Assembly (NCBI GenBank): GCA_002869615.1
Contig: PKUH01000057.1
Coordinates: 33,314-97,313, forward strand
Length of the DNA: 64,000 nucleotides
Origin: Desulfuromonas sp.
GTDB taxonomy: Bacteria; Desulfobacterota; Desulfuromonadia; Desulfuromonadales; UBA2294
Reading direction: 5' to 3'
Position numbers and translations under genes: made by a program. Under the pieces are notes generated by a model. The model was not told the DNA's origin. It worked only from the letters and a program-made list of their open reading frames with translations, and did no database searches. Of the stretch, positions 26,683-36,122 are shown one piece after another; the stretch's first letter is position 1; every line of letters begins with the position of its first letter.

Positions 26683-28341
26683 TTACATTGATGTCGGGGC
26701 TGAGACCCCGAGCATCTGCAGAGCATTCGCCAGGACAATCCGTACGCAAGTGACGAGATAGAGCCGCGCCTGCGCTGTTGCCTGATCATCTACCAGCACC
26801 TTCTGCCGGTTGTAGTAGCTGTGGAACAGGGCGGCCAGATCATGCAGATAATAAACGATGCGGTGCGGCTCATAACCGGCCGCCGCCTGTTCAACCACTT
26901 CGGTCAGACGGTTCATCTGCTTGGCCAGGGCGAGTTCGTCGGCATCGGTCAGAACAGAAAAATCGACTGCGCCGGCTTCAGGCAGGGCGACTCCTGCCTG
27001 CTCGGCATTGCGTTGAATGCTACAGACCCGGGCATGGGCGTACTGAACATAGTAGACCGGGTTTTCGTTGCTCTGCTTTTTCGCCAGTTCGAGATCAAAA
27101 TCGAGCTGGCTGTCGGAGCGACGCATCAAGAAGAAATATCGGCAGGCATCGCTGCCGACTTCATCGACGACTTCGCGCAGGGTGATGAAATTACCGGAGC
27201 GCTTACCCATGGTAAACGGTTGCCCGTCGCGCAGCAGATTGACCATCTGGATCAGCAGAACCTCGAGATCCTCCGGCGGATGTCCGAGCCCGGACAAGAC
27301 CGCTTTCATCCGCGGCACGTAGCCGTGATGATCGGCGCCCCAGACATCGATAACCCGATCAAAACCGCGTTCGAACTTCTCCATGTGATAGGCGACATCG
27401 GAAGCAAAATAAGTGGGGCTGCCATCCGACTTGATCAGAACCCGGTCCTTGTCATCGCCAAACCCGGTCGTCTTGAACCAGAGGGCGCCCTCCTCTTCAT
27501 AAGAGAGCTTTTTGTCAGCCAGCTTGCCGAGCTCGATATTGATCATATCACGATCATACAGGCTCTGCTCGCTGTACCAGTTGTCGAAGGTGATGCCGAA
27601 CGCCGCAAGGTCACGACCGATCCAGTCGAGGATATGGCGAACACCGAAGGCCGAACAGCTTTTGATGGCGGCTGATTCATCAAGATCCTGCACCGCCGGC
27701 TCCTCTTCGCGCAGCCTGGCCGCGAGCTCCTTGATATAATCGGCCTGGTAGCCATCCTCGGGGAACGCGATCGTTTCGCCGTTCAATTCGCGCAAGCGCA
27801 TCCAGATTGATCGGCCGAGGGTCACAACCTGGTTGCCGGCGTCATTGACATAATACTCGCGCTGCACATCGAAGCCGGCCGCCGCCAGAATCGAGGCGAC
27901 GGCATCGCCGACGGCGGCGCCGCGGCCATGACCGATATGGAGCGGTCCGGTCGGGTTGGCGCTGACAAATTCGACCTGGACTTTCGTCCCCTGGCCGACA
28001 TCGGAGCGCCCGAAAGACTCTTTCTGCTGCATGATGCGATCAAGAACCTCGTACCAGCAGGTCGGATTGAGGAAAAAGTTGATAAACCCGGGCCCGGCGA
28101 TCTCGACCTTCGACCAGAACGGATCAGCACCGAGGGCGGTGACGATGGTTTCGGCAATCTGGCGCGGCGCCCGCTTTTCCTCGCGGGCCAGCAGCATCGC
28201 CACATTCGATGCAAAATCGCCATGTTCGCTCTGCCCAGGAATTTCGATCACAAAGTCGGGGATAACGCCGGAAGAGAGCACTCCTTCGGCGTAACAGTTA
28301 TTGAGGGTATCGTTGATTTTACTGCGTAGCAGATCCTTCAT
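26683..28341 (-). CDS. argS: arginyl-tRNA synthetase
   Basis: 552 residues. The class I signature is NPTGPLHIGHGRGAAVGDA; the KMSKS-like motif is replaced by MGKRSGNF, as usual for this enzyme. The DALR anticodon-binding domain is at the C-terminus (YVQYAHARVCSI, then LFHSYYNRQKVL). It charges tRNA-Arg. ATG 28341. Confidence 0.96.
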   Translation of the reverse strand: MKDLLRSKINDTLNNCYAEGVLSSGVIPDFVIEIPGQSEHGDFASNVAMLLAREEKRAPRQIAETIVTALGADPFWSKVEIAGPGFINFFLNPTCWYEVLDRIMQQKESFGRSDVGQGTKVQVEFVSANPTGPLHIGHGRGAAVGDAVASILAAAGFDVQREYYVNDAGNQVVTLGRSIWMRLRELNGETIAFPEDGYQADYIKELAARLREEEPAVQDLDESAAIKSCSAFGVRHILDWIGRDLAAFGITFDNWYSEQSLYDRDMINIELGKLADKKLSYEEEGALWFKTTGFGDDKDRVLIKSDGSPTYFASDVAYHMEKFERGFDRVIDVWGADHHGYVPRMKAVLSGLGHPPEDLEVLLIQMVNLLRDGQPFTMGKRSGNFITLREVVDEVGSDACRYFFLMRRSDSQLDFDLELAKKQSNENPVYYVQYAHARVCSIQRNAEQAGVALPEAGAVDFSVLTDADELALAKQMNRLTEVVEQAAAGYEPHRIVYYLHDLAALFHSYYNRQKVLVDDQATAQARLYLVTCVRIVLANALQMLGVSAPTSM

Positions 28342-28535
28342 TATGGTTCTTCACTTTCCTGTTTATCGTGCCCTTTTAACTGCAATTCACTTCGGCGGAA
28401 TCGGGGCATTTCCATGGCAGTCGCCACGCATGGGAAGGGTCCGGTGCGGCCGGTTCCCGGAACACCAGCAACTCCTGTTTTACCGATATCGCTGCCGGGG
28501 ATCAACCGTGAATTCCATGCAACGAACGGGTCATG

Positions 28536-28940
28536 TTAGCCGCCGCCGGAGGTGGTGTCAACCCGGCTGTTTTCCGGGTGCTCTTCTCCGTCATCGAGTT
28601 TCTGGTCGGTCGGCATTTGTGGAGGTGACTGCTGTTGATTATTGTGAAACTGATAAACCTGCTCATCCGGTTTGACCATGCCGAGTTCACGCCGGGCGAT
28701 GTTTTCAATCGTCTTGAGATCCTCACGGAGCGCATCGATCTCCTGGCGCAACTCGTCGTTCACTTTTTCCAGGTCGGCAATTTTCTGTTCAAGATCGGTT
28801 TTCTGCTGATAGGTTTTATAGACTTTCAACACCCCGCGCTCGCCGAACAGGGCGAAGCCGAGGAGCAGCAGCACAAGGATAATGAACCAGGGGGGAATGG
28901 TTCTTTTTCGATGTTCTTTTATTTGGTTTGCTTCGGCCAT
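28536..28940 (-). CDS. ftsB: septum-formation protein FtsB/DivIC
   Basis: 134 residues. A short basic N-terminus, one membrane helix (WFIILVLLLLGFALFG, about 18-33), then a coiled coil (about 45-85, LEQKIADLEKVNDELRQEID), ending with the family motif IENIARRELGMVKPDE. It recruits the FtsQLB divisome complex. A polar, Gln/Pro-rich tail of about 30 residues ends in GGG. Confidence 0.88.
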   Translation of the reverse strand: MAEANQIKEHRKRTIPPWFIILVLLLLGFALFGERGVLKVYKTYQQKTDLEQKIADLEKVNDELRQEIDALREDLKTIENIARRELGMVKPDEQVYQFHNNQQQSPPQMPTDQKLDDGEEHPENSRVDTTSGGG

Positions 28941-29090
28941 ATCGATTCTTGCAGCGGCTGGTCAGATTCGTGCTTAATGTGCCACAGCGCGCGCAAGGTG
29001 ACCAGCACTTTCTGCAAGAAAAATGGCTGGGGGAAGAGGCAAGGAGAAAAATGCCTGACCCTTCACGCCCAGCGTCTTGCGACTTGTCAG

Positions 29091-29120
29091 AAAAAAAACC
29101 CGCCGGGTCTCCCCGGCGGG
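29091..29120 (-). terminator. intrinsic terminator of the ComEA-like gene
   Basis: Perfect 9-bp stem CCCGCCGGG / CCCGGCGGG with a 4-nt loop, followed on the minus strand by eight T residues. It lies a few bases past the stop of the gene at 29128-29433. Confidence 0.93.
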
Positions 29121-29127
29121 CTGTTGA

Positions 29128-29433
29128 TCACGATCCAACCGACACCAGCGGCCTGATCTTTTCCAGAACCTTGCTGCCGATCCCTTTGACCTGCACCAGG
29201 TCATCGACCGTTGCAAACGGTCCCTGCTCGGTCCGATGCTGGATAATGCGGCCGGCAGTCACCTTGCCGATACCCGGCAGGGCTAACAGTTCGGTTTCAG
29301 TCGCGGCATTGACATCAATCAGCATTTGAGCCTGCTCCGTTTTTCCGGAACTGCCTTCAGCAGCGACAACCGGCTGGGCAACAGCGATGACAGCACAACA
29401 GACGAACAGTACAGCAATAACGATTTTTTTCAT
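29128..29433 (-). CDS. secreted ComEA-type helix-hairpin-helix protein
   Basis: 101 residues. A cleavable signal peptide (IVIAVLFVCCAVIAVAQPVVA) is followed by one ComEA HhH pair: LIDVNAATETELLALPGIGK then VQVKGIGSKVLEKIRPL. ComEA binds incoming double-stranded DNA in the periplasm during transformation. This short, soluble form lacks the membrane anchor of Gram-positive ComEA. It is probably monocistronic, with its own terminator. Confidence 0.88.
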   Translation of the reverse strand: MKKIVIAVLFVCCAVIAVAQPVVAAEGSSGKTEQAQMLIDVNAATETELLALPGIGKVTAGRIIQHRTEQGPFATVDDLVQVKGIGSKVLEKIRPLVSVGS

Positions 29434-29601
29434 GATTTCCCCTCACTTTAACGATTCAGTAGTGAATGTTTTCCGGCAAAAAAAATGCTGCCAACTCCCC
29501 CCTCCTTTCAGCGCCAGATTAACTGCTCGCCGGAATACGGAGCAGCCGCGTCAACATGGCAACGGAAGAAAGTTTAACCGGAAAAAACGGTGCGTCAAGT
29601 T

Positions 29602-31659
29602 TTACAGGAAATTTTTTAACGGCCGGATGACCGTCTCGAGGAGCCGGTTTTTCGAAAGACCGCTCAGGGAAAAATTGATTTCGTATTTATCTTCATCCGG
29701 CCGGTCACTGAAACCAAACATCACGCTCCAGCATTCACCCCGGTATTCAACCCGGGTCACCGCCTCGAGCATGAGGACGGTTTCGAGATCGCGCCGATGT
29801 TCATAAGAGACAAAGAGCGGGTCGAACAGGGCCAGATCAACGCCGCCGGACAGGTAATCGAAATCATTTTTCAGATATTGGTAATTGATCAGCAAACCAT
29901 TGCCGTGGCGATCATGCAAGCCGCCCCAGACCGCCCGGCTTTCGACGTAACGGGCATTATCGTTGGCGTCGTAGGCGATATCGCCCCGCAAAAAACTGTA
30001 CGGAGTCGGCCGGATAATCAGTTCACCCCGAACCGGTGAAAATGGCCGGTTCTGGTCAGGGAGAGGGCCGGGATCCCGCTTCCTTTCCCGGATATCGTAA
30101 TCGACCGCGAGGCGGAGGCTGCCGACCTCGCGAAAGCGGGGGGTTCCGTCATCGTCGACGCTTCGGGTGGTCAACCGGTTCATCAGCTCAAAGGTGACCA
30201 GGTTGACCGGATCAATCCGGTCGCGGCTGTCGAACTGCGGCAGATGACCCTGATCGACATTCGGGATAAAGAGGTAATGCACCATCGGCTCGACGACATG
30301 CCGCAAGTGCGTGACGTCACCGGTGTCGAAGGTAAAAACCCGGGCGACCCGACTACCGACGGACAGGGTCGCAATCGGCAACCCTTCCTGTTCGCTCACA
30401 TCGTTAAACCGGTAATTGCGTTGCAGCCAGGAGACGGTCGGCACCATTTCCAGGTAACGGTTGACCAGCAGGTCGGTCGCCAGCATCGGCTGCAGCCGCA
30501 GGCGTCCCCCCTTCGGTCCGTCCCGATGCCAGAGATAACCGGGCTCGGCCAGAAATGAGGTGAAAATCGGGGTTTGACCCCAGCGTTGCGGCAGGTAATC
30601 GAAGCGGACTTCCGGAAGGTACTGCAACTGGGTAGCGCTGCTCTGCTCGAGGTCACGGTTATATTTGGCCTGCGCGGAGAGATTGACCTGGTTCCAGCCG
30701 CGACTCAGGTAAACGATCGATTGCACCTTCTCGCGGTTATAATCGTCAGCGGTCCGCCCGAAAATCTCGTAGTAATCCTTTTCGCTGACATATTCAGCGT
30801 CAATGACCAGCCGGACCTGACCCGGCAACAGGCCGTCATGATCCCATTCGGTCAGGGAACGATCCGGCTCATCGTCGAACCCGCTGATAAAATTCGTATA
30901 AAGTCGTCCGGTACGGCTCTGCGGCGGCAGGTAGCGGAACTCGAGACCGGTTCCGATTCCGAGATCAGACATGTAATCAATCTCGAGGGTCGCATCAAGA
31001 TCCTGGTCAATAACCAGATAGAGCGGCTGCCGGTAGCGGTTGCCGAGGCGGCTTGAATGACTTATTTCGGGAAAGAGCAGCCCCGATTGACGTTCCGTTT
31101 TGGCGGGCAGCGCGATATACGGGAGGTACAGAACCGGAATATTTCGCAGGTAGAACACGGCATTGCGGGCCCTGGCGTAGCCTTCGACATCGACATCGAG
31201 GCGGCTGGCGGTCAATTTCCAGGCCGGACTCTCGCCGGGGCAGGTGGTGAATGACCCGCCGCTGACCCGGTAGCTGATATCACCCCGCTTCTCGATCAGG
31301 TCCCCCGAGAGGAAGACATTGTAGGCGGAGAGCCTCGCTTGACCGTTGCTGAGCTGTCCCAGCCCCCGGCCGAAATCGTAACGGATCGAATCACCGGTCA
31401 AGACACCATCCGCAGACTCCATCCGGAAACCGCCGCCGCAGACCGCTTCGCCACTCTGTTGATCCCAGTCGGCTGAACCGGAGGTCAGCAGCAGGTCACC
31501 CTGGCGGATCTGTACATTGCCTTCGGCCCGGTAGAGTCCGGTCTCCTGATTGAGCACCAGGCTGTCCGCCGACAGGTTGACCGGCTCGTCGCTCGCCGCC
31601 GCCAGGCAGTTCGCAGCCAGCAAAAACAACAGAAATATCAGGAAACCTGTTCGTCGCAC
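29602..31659 (-). CDS. lptD: LPS-assembly protein LptD (OstA)
   Basis: 685 residues. A signal peptide (FLIFLLFLLAANCLAAA) precedes the OstA/LptA-like beta-jellyroll (LSADSLVLNQETGLYRAEG, then VQIRQGDLLLTSG). A long C-terminal beta-barrel follows, with alternating aromatic strands (RLYTNFISGF, LLINYQYLKNDFDY, WSVMFGFSD). It inserts LPS into the outer membrane with LptE. The start overlaps the folC 3' end by 22 bases. Its presence shows a diderm, LPS-type envelope. Confidence 0.92.
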   Translation of the reverse strand: MRRTGFLIFLLFLLAANCLAAASDEPVNLSADSLVLNQETGLYRAEGNVQIRQGDLLLTSGSADWDQQSGEAVCGGGFRMESADGVLTGDSIRYDFGRGLGQLSNGQARLSAYNVFLSGDLIEKRGDISYRVSGGSFTTCPGESPAWKLTASRLDVDVEGYARARNAVFYLRNIPVLYLPYIALPAKTERQSGLLFPEISHSSRLGNRYRQPLYLVIDQDLDATLEIDYMSDLGIGTGLEFRYLPPQSRTGRLYTNFISGFDDEPDRSLTEWDHDGLLPGQVRLVIDAEYVSEKDYYEIFGRTADDYNREKVQSIVYLSRGWNQVNLSAQAKYNRDLEQSSATQLQYLPEVRFDYLPQRWGQTPIFTSFLAEPGYLWHRDGPKGGRLRLQPMLATDLLVNRYLEMVPTVSWLQRNYRFNDVSEQEGLPIATLSVGSRVARVFTFDTGDVTHLRHVVEPMVHYLFIPNVDQGHLPQFDSRDRIDPVNLVTFELMNRLTTRSVDDDGTPRFREVGSLRLAVDYDIRERKRDPGPLPDQNRPFSPVRGELIIRPTPYSFLRGDIAYDANDNARYVESRAVWGGLHDRHGNGLLINYQYLKNDFDYLSGGVDLALFDPLFVSYEHRRDLETVLMLEAVTRVEYRGECWSVMFGFSDRPDEDKYEINFSLSGLSKNRLLETVIRPLKNFL

Positions 31660-32921
31660 CGGCGACCTTCCTCCTGCAAAATTATTTCTCGTACGGCAGC
31701 CACCAGGAAAAGCGACCCGGCCACCAGGACAATTTCCGAATCGGCAGCGGCGGCCTGCACGGCATCCAGGGCTGCCTCGATCGAAGCGAAGGATGCCGCG
31801 CGGACGCCGTGCCGTTCGGCAATCGCGACCAACTCGGCCGTCGGCTTTGCCTCCTCTACCGGCGGCTCGACGCAGTAGAGTGCCGCGCAGGCCGGAAGCA
31901 GCGGGATCAGCACCTCTTCACTGTTTTTATCAGCTTTCAGCCCGACAATCCAGTGAACATTCACCAGATCCTGTTGTTCGAGATATCGGGCCAGAACATT
32001 GGCGGCCGCTCCATTATGGGCCCCGTCGAGCAGGATCGACCGCTTGGCCAGCCACTCAAGGCGGCCCGGCCAGAACATTTTCTCGACGCCGCTGCGCAGG
32101 GCAATCGCCGGCAGATCGTAACCGGCCGGCTGCAGCATCTCGGCAGCCGCCAGTGCTGTCGCCATGTTGGCAAACTGGTGGCGGCCCGGGATGCCGGGCC
32201 GGATTCCGGCGATAGTCTCTTTGATGCCCCGGTAATCGAAGGTCTCGCCGGCGTCATCAAAGTGGAAGGACTTGCCGCAAAAAGAGATTTCGGTACCAAC
32301 TTTTTTCGCCTCGTCGAGCAGGGCCTCTTCGACTTCGATCACCTGCGGCGCACTGACCACCGGCACCCCGCCCCGCATGATTCCGGCTTTTTCCCGGGCG
32401 ATCGAATCAAGGTCTTCGCCGAGATACTGCTGATGATCGCGCGCCACCGGGGCAACCACGCTGAGTACCGGCGCGATCGCATTGGTCGCATCAAAACGAC
32501 CGCCGAGGCCGACTTCAAGGACAGCGACCTCGACCTCCTGCTCGGCAAAAAACTCCAGGGCCAGCGCCGTGGTGAATTCAAAGAAGGTGATCGGGATCGA
32601 TCCGGTTCGGGTTCTTAGCCGGGCGACCAGACGGGCAATCCGGTCATCCGGAATCATTTCACCATTCACCCGGATCCGTTCATTAAATACATGTAGATGG
32701 GGAGATGTATAGAGGCCGGTCCGGAAACCAGAATCCCTGAGAATACCGGCGAGAGCCGAGGCGATCGAGCCCTTGCCGTTGGTGCCGGCGACCAGAACCG
32801 ATTTGAAGCGGTTCTCGGGATGATCGAGACGGGACAAAAAAGTCCGGATATTCTCCAGGCCGAGCTTGATGCCGAACTTCTGTAGCCCGTAGAGATAATC
32901 CAGACTTTCCTGACCGGTCAT
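31638..32921 (-). CDS. folC: bifunctional dihydrofolate synthase / folylpolyglutamate synthase
   Basis: 427 residues. The Mur-ligase-type P-loop is VAGTNGKGSIASALAGIL (about residues 43-60). TSPHLHVFNERIRVNG is the FolC-specific loop, LEVGLGGRFDATNA the metal/substrate motif, and LDGAHNGAAANVLARYL the C-terminal hallmark. It adds glutamates to folates. The start is ATG 32921 (MTGQESLDYLYGL), directly after the accD stop; a TTG one codon upstream is possible. The accD-folC order is widely conserved. Confidence 0.94.
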   Translation of the reverse strand: MTGQESLDYLYGLQKFGIKLGLENIRTFLSRLDHPENRFKSVLVAGTNGKGSIASALAGILRDSGFRTGLYTSPHLHVFNERIRVNGEMIPDDRIARLVARLRTRTGSIPITFFEFTTALALEFFAEQEVEVAVLEVGLGGRFDATNAIAPVLSVVAPVARDHQQYLGEDLDSIAREKAGIMRGGVPVVSAPQVIEVEEALLDEAKKVGTEISFCGKSFHFDDAGETFDYRGIKETIAGIRPGIPGRHQFANMATALAAAEMLQPAGYDLPAIALRSGVEKMFWPGRLEWLAKRSILLDGAHNGAAANVLARYLEQQDLVNVHWIVGLKADKNSEEVLIPLLPACAALYCVEPPVEEAKPTAELVAIAERHGVRAASFASIEAALDAVQAAAADSEIVLVAGSLFLVAAVREIILQEEGRRCDEQVS

Positions 32922-32924
32922 CAA

Positions 32925-33773
32925 TCAGTTTTTCGTGAAGATTTTCAACACCTGCGCCAGTTTACTTTTCATCTCCTGGCGCCGGACAATCATGTCGACC
33001 ATGCCATGTTCGAGCAGGTATTCGGAACGCTGGAACCCTTCAGGAAGCTTCTGTCGAATGGTCTGCTCGATAACGCGCGGACCGGCAAAACCGATCAGGG
33101 CCCGGGGTTCGGCAATATTGAGGTCGCCGAGCGTGGCAAAGCTTGCCGTAACACCGCCGGTGGTCGGATCGGTCAAGACCGAGATAAACGGGATTCCGGC
33201 ATTCTTCAGCTTGGCCAGCGCCGCGCTGGTTTTGGCCATCTGCATCAGCGAGAGAATACTCTCCTGCATGCGGGCGCCGCCGGAAGAAGAGAACACCAGA
33301 ACCGGTGCGTTGAGTTCGAGACCGCGCTCGATCACCCGCGTAATCTTCTCGCCGACAACCGAACCCATACTGCCGCCCATGAAAGCGAAATCAAAAACGG
33401 CGACAACAACCTTCAGCCCTTCGATATCACCCTCACCGCACTTGACGGCATCGCCGCCGCCATGTTTCTTGACCGCAGCCTTGATCCGCTCCTTGTAGGT
33501 CTTCGAATCCTTGAAGTTGAGAAAATCGACCGGCATCATTTCCGCGTCCATTTCCACAAACGTCCCGCTGTCGAGAACCAGGTCGATCCGTTCCTGGGCA
33601 CTGACCCGGAAGTGATAATCGCACTTCGGGCAGACATTGAGATTGCGCTCGATTTCCTTGCTGTAAATAATCTCTTCACAGTTTTTGCATTTGGTCCAGA
33701 GCCCTTCAGGCATATGGACCTTTTTCTTCTCAACCGGCGTAATCGGAGCTTTCGATTTTTTAAACCAGGGCAT
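32925..33773 (-). CDS. accD: acetyl-CoA carboxylase carboxyltransferase beta subunit
   Basis: 282 residues. An N-terminal zinc ribbon has Cys29, Cys32, Cys48 and Cys51 (CKNC and CPKC). The crotonase-fold core includes [37 protein letters not shown] and [20 protein letters not shown]. With AccA it transfers carboxyl from biotin to acetyl-CoA for fatty-acid synthesis. It lies 27 bases downstream of the MBL gene and continuous with folC. Confidence 0.95.
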   Translation of the reverse strand: MPWFKKSKAPITPVEKKKVHMPEGLWTKCKNCEEIIYSKEIERNLNVCPKCDYHFRVSAQERIDLVLDSGTFVEMDAEMMPVDFLNFKDSKTYKERIKAAVKKHGGGDAVKCGEGDIEGLKVVVAVFDFAFMGGSMGSVVGEKITRVIERGLELNAPVLVFSSSGGARMQESILSLMQMAKTSAALAKLKNAGIPFISVLTDPTTGGVTASFATLGDLNIAEPRALIGFAGPRVIEQTIRQKLPEGFQRSEYLLEHGMVDMIVRRQEMKSKLAQVLKIFTKN

Positions 33774-33800
33774 AACGTTTCCTTTTATGAATTGCGGCAG

Positions 33801-34562
33801 CTATATTTCAAAAACCTCGCCACCATCGAGAACCTGCAAACGGTCGTCTCCGATAGCAGCCAATTCTTCATGGAGTTCGTCCAGAAATTGCGGTTTCATA
33901 TGAAAGACCTTGATCGGAATATCCCGATCACCAAACTTTACCAACTCATCCTTGAGCATGGCCGGGGTCAGATGGCCACTGATTTTCGCCAGATGTTCCA
34001 TCCGGTTCGGGAAGGAGGCCTCAACGAAAGCGATTTTCAACTGCTCGCACTCACGGGCCATCTGCCACAGGTCATCGGTCGTGGTCGTGTCGGCCGAATA
34101 AAAAAGTGCACTTTCAGCGGAGCGGACACAGTAGCCGACAGTATAAACGGTGTGGTTGGTCCGGGTCCAGCGGAGATGATAGCCATTGACTTCACCTTCA
34201 CCACTTTCGTCGAGCGGGATCAGCTTGATTGTCGGCGCGCCCTGACCCGGAAGTTTCGTAAAATCGGGCCAGACATAATCATTGAACAGATGATTTTGGA
34301 CCGCCTCGAGGACCGGTTCAGGAGCCCAGATCCGCATCGATTCAGGACGCCCGAATATGTTGTCAGCGAGAAAAGCAAGATCAACGATATGGTCCATATG
34401 GGCATGGGTCAGAACAATCCCGTCGAGCGCCAGCTGTTCATGCTGCGACAGAGCGCTCGAAATGGTGCCGGCGTCGAGGAGAAACGTTTCATCGAGCAGC
34501 AGGCTGCTGGTCGAATAACCGGGGATACGCGAACCGAAACAGCCGAGGACACGAATTTTCAT
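33801..34562 (-). CDS. metallo-beta-lactamase-fold hydrolase (cyclic-nucleotide phosphodiesterase / RNase Z-like)
   Basis: 253 residues. The dinuclear zinc site begins with THAHMDHIVDL (about residues 53-63); a DAG motif (FLLDAG), the FYSADTTTTDD metal Asp and a distal GHLTP His are also present. GSRIPGYSTSSLLLDE near the start is typical of class-II 3',5'-cyclic-nucleotide phosphodiesterase-like MBL proteins; an RNase Z-type activity is the alternative. It lies 22 bases after trpA and 27 before accD, so it belongs to the trp-to-lptD transcription run. Confidence 0.75.
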   Translation of the reverse strand: MKIRVLGCFGSRIPGYSTSSLLLDETFLLDAGTISSALSQHEQLALDGIVLTHAHMDHIVDLAFLADNIFGRPESMRIWAPEPVLEAVQNHLFNDYVWPDFTKLPGQGAPTIKLIPLDESGEGEVNGYHLRWTRTNHTVYTVGYCVRSAESALFYSADTTTTDDLWQMARECEQLKIAFVEASFPNRMEHLAKISGHLTPAMLKDELVKFGDRDIPIKVFHMKPQFLDELHEELAAIGDDRLQVLDGGEVFEI

Positions 34563-34584
34563 ACGTGATCTGACCCGCCGCTGC

Positions 34585-35388
34585 TCAGGCAGCCGGGCGG
34601 ACTCCCTCTTTTAAAGAAGATACAAATTCCCTGACCCGCGGCAATAATTCATCGCTCTTGCCGTGGGCCTCGATAACTTTAACAAGGGCACTGCCGACAA
34701 CAACAGCATCGGCAAACGCGCTGACGGCGGCCGCGTCATCCCTGGTCGAAATTCCGAATCCGACCGCAACCTGAACCCGGCTTTTTTCCTGGATCCGACG
34801 AACAGCACTCTCGATCGAGGCGGCATCGACCTGTTGACTTCCGGTAACCCCGGTCATCGACACGTAATAAAGGTATCCTTCCGCTTTTTCAGCGAGCACT
34901 GTCATCCGCTCATCCGGAGTGGTCGGCGCCAGAAGGGTAATCAGGTCGAGCCCCTGCTTTTGCATGTCGGCATGAATTTCAGCCGTTTCTTCAGGCGGCA
35001 AATCAACCAGCAGCAGGCCATCAACTCCGGCAGCGGCGGCATCGACCGTAAAACGGGACGGGCCATAATGAAAAATCGGATTGTAATATCCCATCAGGAT
35101 TATCGGAACGTTGCTGCTCTTGCGTACATCCCGGACAATTTCGAGAACTCCGGCCACCGTCGTGCCTGACTTCAGTGCCCGCTCGGAAGATGCCTGAATC
35201 GTCGGGCCGTCGGCCATCGGATCGGAGAAGGGCACACCGAGCTCGATCAGGTCGGCGCCCGATTCAACCAGAGCGTGAATCAAATCGACCGTGGTCTTCA
35301 TGTCGGGATCACCAGCCGTCAAAAAAGGGACCAGTGCCTTGTCGCCCCGCTGTCTGATATCTTCAAGTTTTTGTTCAATCCGGCTCAT
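34585..35388 (-). CDS. trpA: tryptophan synthase alpha subunit
   Basis: 267 residues (E. coli has 268). ALVPFLTAGDPDM near the N-terminus and LIELGVPFSDPMADGPTIQ carry catalytic Glu and Asp; YYVSMTGVTGSQ and VAVGFGISTRDDA complete the phosphate site. It cleaves indole-3-glycerol phosphate and channels indole to TrpB. ATG 35388 was chosen (MSRIEQKLEDIR); an upstream TTG frame is unlikely. It is separated from trpB by a helicase and a glycosylase gene, which is unusual. Confidence 0.95.
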   Translation of the reverse strand: MSRIEQKLEDIRQRGDKALVPFLTAGDPDMKTTVDLIHALVESGADLIELGVPFSDPMADGPTIQASSERALKSGTTVAGVLEIVRDVRKSSNVPIILMGYYNPIFHYGPSRFTVDAAAAGVDGLLLVDLPPEETAEIHADMQKQGLDLITLLAPTTPDERMTVLAEKAEGYLYYVSMTGVTGSQQVDAASIESAVRRIQEKSRVQVAVGFGISTRDDAAAVSAFADAVVVGSALVKVIEAHGKSDELLPRVREFVSSLKEGVRPAA

Positions 35389-35444
35389 AGTTTTACCAAA
35401 GATTTGATCCAAGTTTTAAAGTTTAATGAAAAATCACCGTCATT

Positions 35445-36122
35445 TCAACCGTTTTCATCGGCCAGAGTCCGTGTCTCAACCAGGAATTGACGAAACATCG
35501 GCGCCGTCATTCTCCCGGTCTGAACATTGTAACGGCTGGTATGGTAGCATCCGGCGAGCCAGAGCCGCTCGCTGATGCGATGCTGTACCCCATGCGCGAA
35601 AGGGTATGCGGCCGGGCGCTCAATCGCACCGACTGAACGAAAATACTTCAAACAGCTCTCAAAAGCCCCCCGTCCGAGTCCGATAACAACCCGGAGACGG
35701 TCCAGTTCTGCCAGCTCGGCCGCCATGTAGGATCGGCAGGAATTGAATTCCTCCCCTTTCGGCTTGTTTTCCGGCGGCACGCACTTCACAGCGTTGGTGA
35801 TATAGAGATCGTTCAGCTCCAGGCCATCGTCGGCATGTTCAGCATCGGGCCGAGAGGCAAAACCGGCTTCGTGCAGCAACGGATACATGAAATCACCCGC
35901 CCCGTCCCCGGTAAATGGACGTCCGGTCCGGTTGGCCCCATGCGCCCCCGGAGCCAGCCCAACCAGGCAAATCCGGGCAGCAGGATCGCCAAACCCGGCA
36001 ACCGGACGATTGTGATAATCAGCCCGGTTACGCCCTTTGGCCGGCTTGATATTCTGTCGATAATCGACCAGCCGGGGACACCTGCAACAGTGATCGAGGC
36101 CGTCCAGCTCAATGGTCGACAC
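35445..36122 (-). CDS. uracil-DNA glycosylase, family 5 (UDGb) type
   Basis: 225 residues. Motif GLAPGAHGANRTGRPFTGD is the family-5 uracil-binding motif A (no catalytic Asp or Asn in the usual place), and CYHTSRYNVQTG is the HPS-like leucine-loop motif. Four cysteines (C12/C15 region, then CVPPENKPKGEEFNSC) fit an iron-sulfur cluster. It removes uracil and related deaminated bases from DNA. It starts with GTG right after the helicase stop, with GGAGG upstream, so the two are probably translated together. It sits between trpB and trpA. Confidence 0.87.
   Translation of the reverse strand: MSTIELDGLDHCCRCPRLVDYRQNIKPAKGRNRADYHNRPVAGFGDPAARICLVGLAPGAHGANRTGRPFTGDGAGDFMYPLLHEAGFASRPDAEHADDGLELNDLYITNAVKCVPPENKPKGEEFNSCRSYMAAELAELDRLRVVIGLGRGAFESCLKYFRSVGAIERPAAYPFAHGVQHRISERLWLAGCYHTSRYNVQTGRMTAPMFRQFLVETRTLADENG

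Noticed and set aside
31809..32618. 269-codon open frame on the plus strand
   Set aside because: It is antisense to folC; no domain in the translation.
33006..34568. 520-codon open frame on the plus strand
   Set aside because: It is antisense to accD and the MBL gene, both of which have complete family motifs; the translation shows no recognisable domain.
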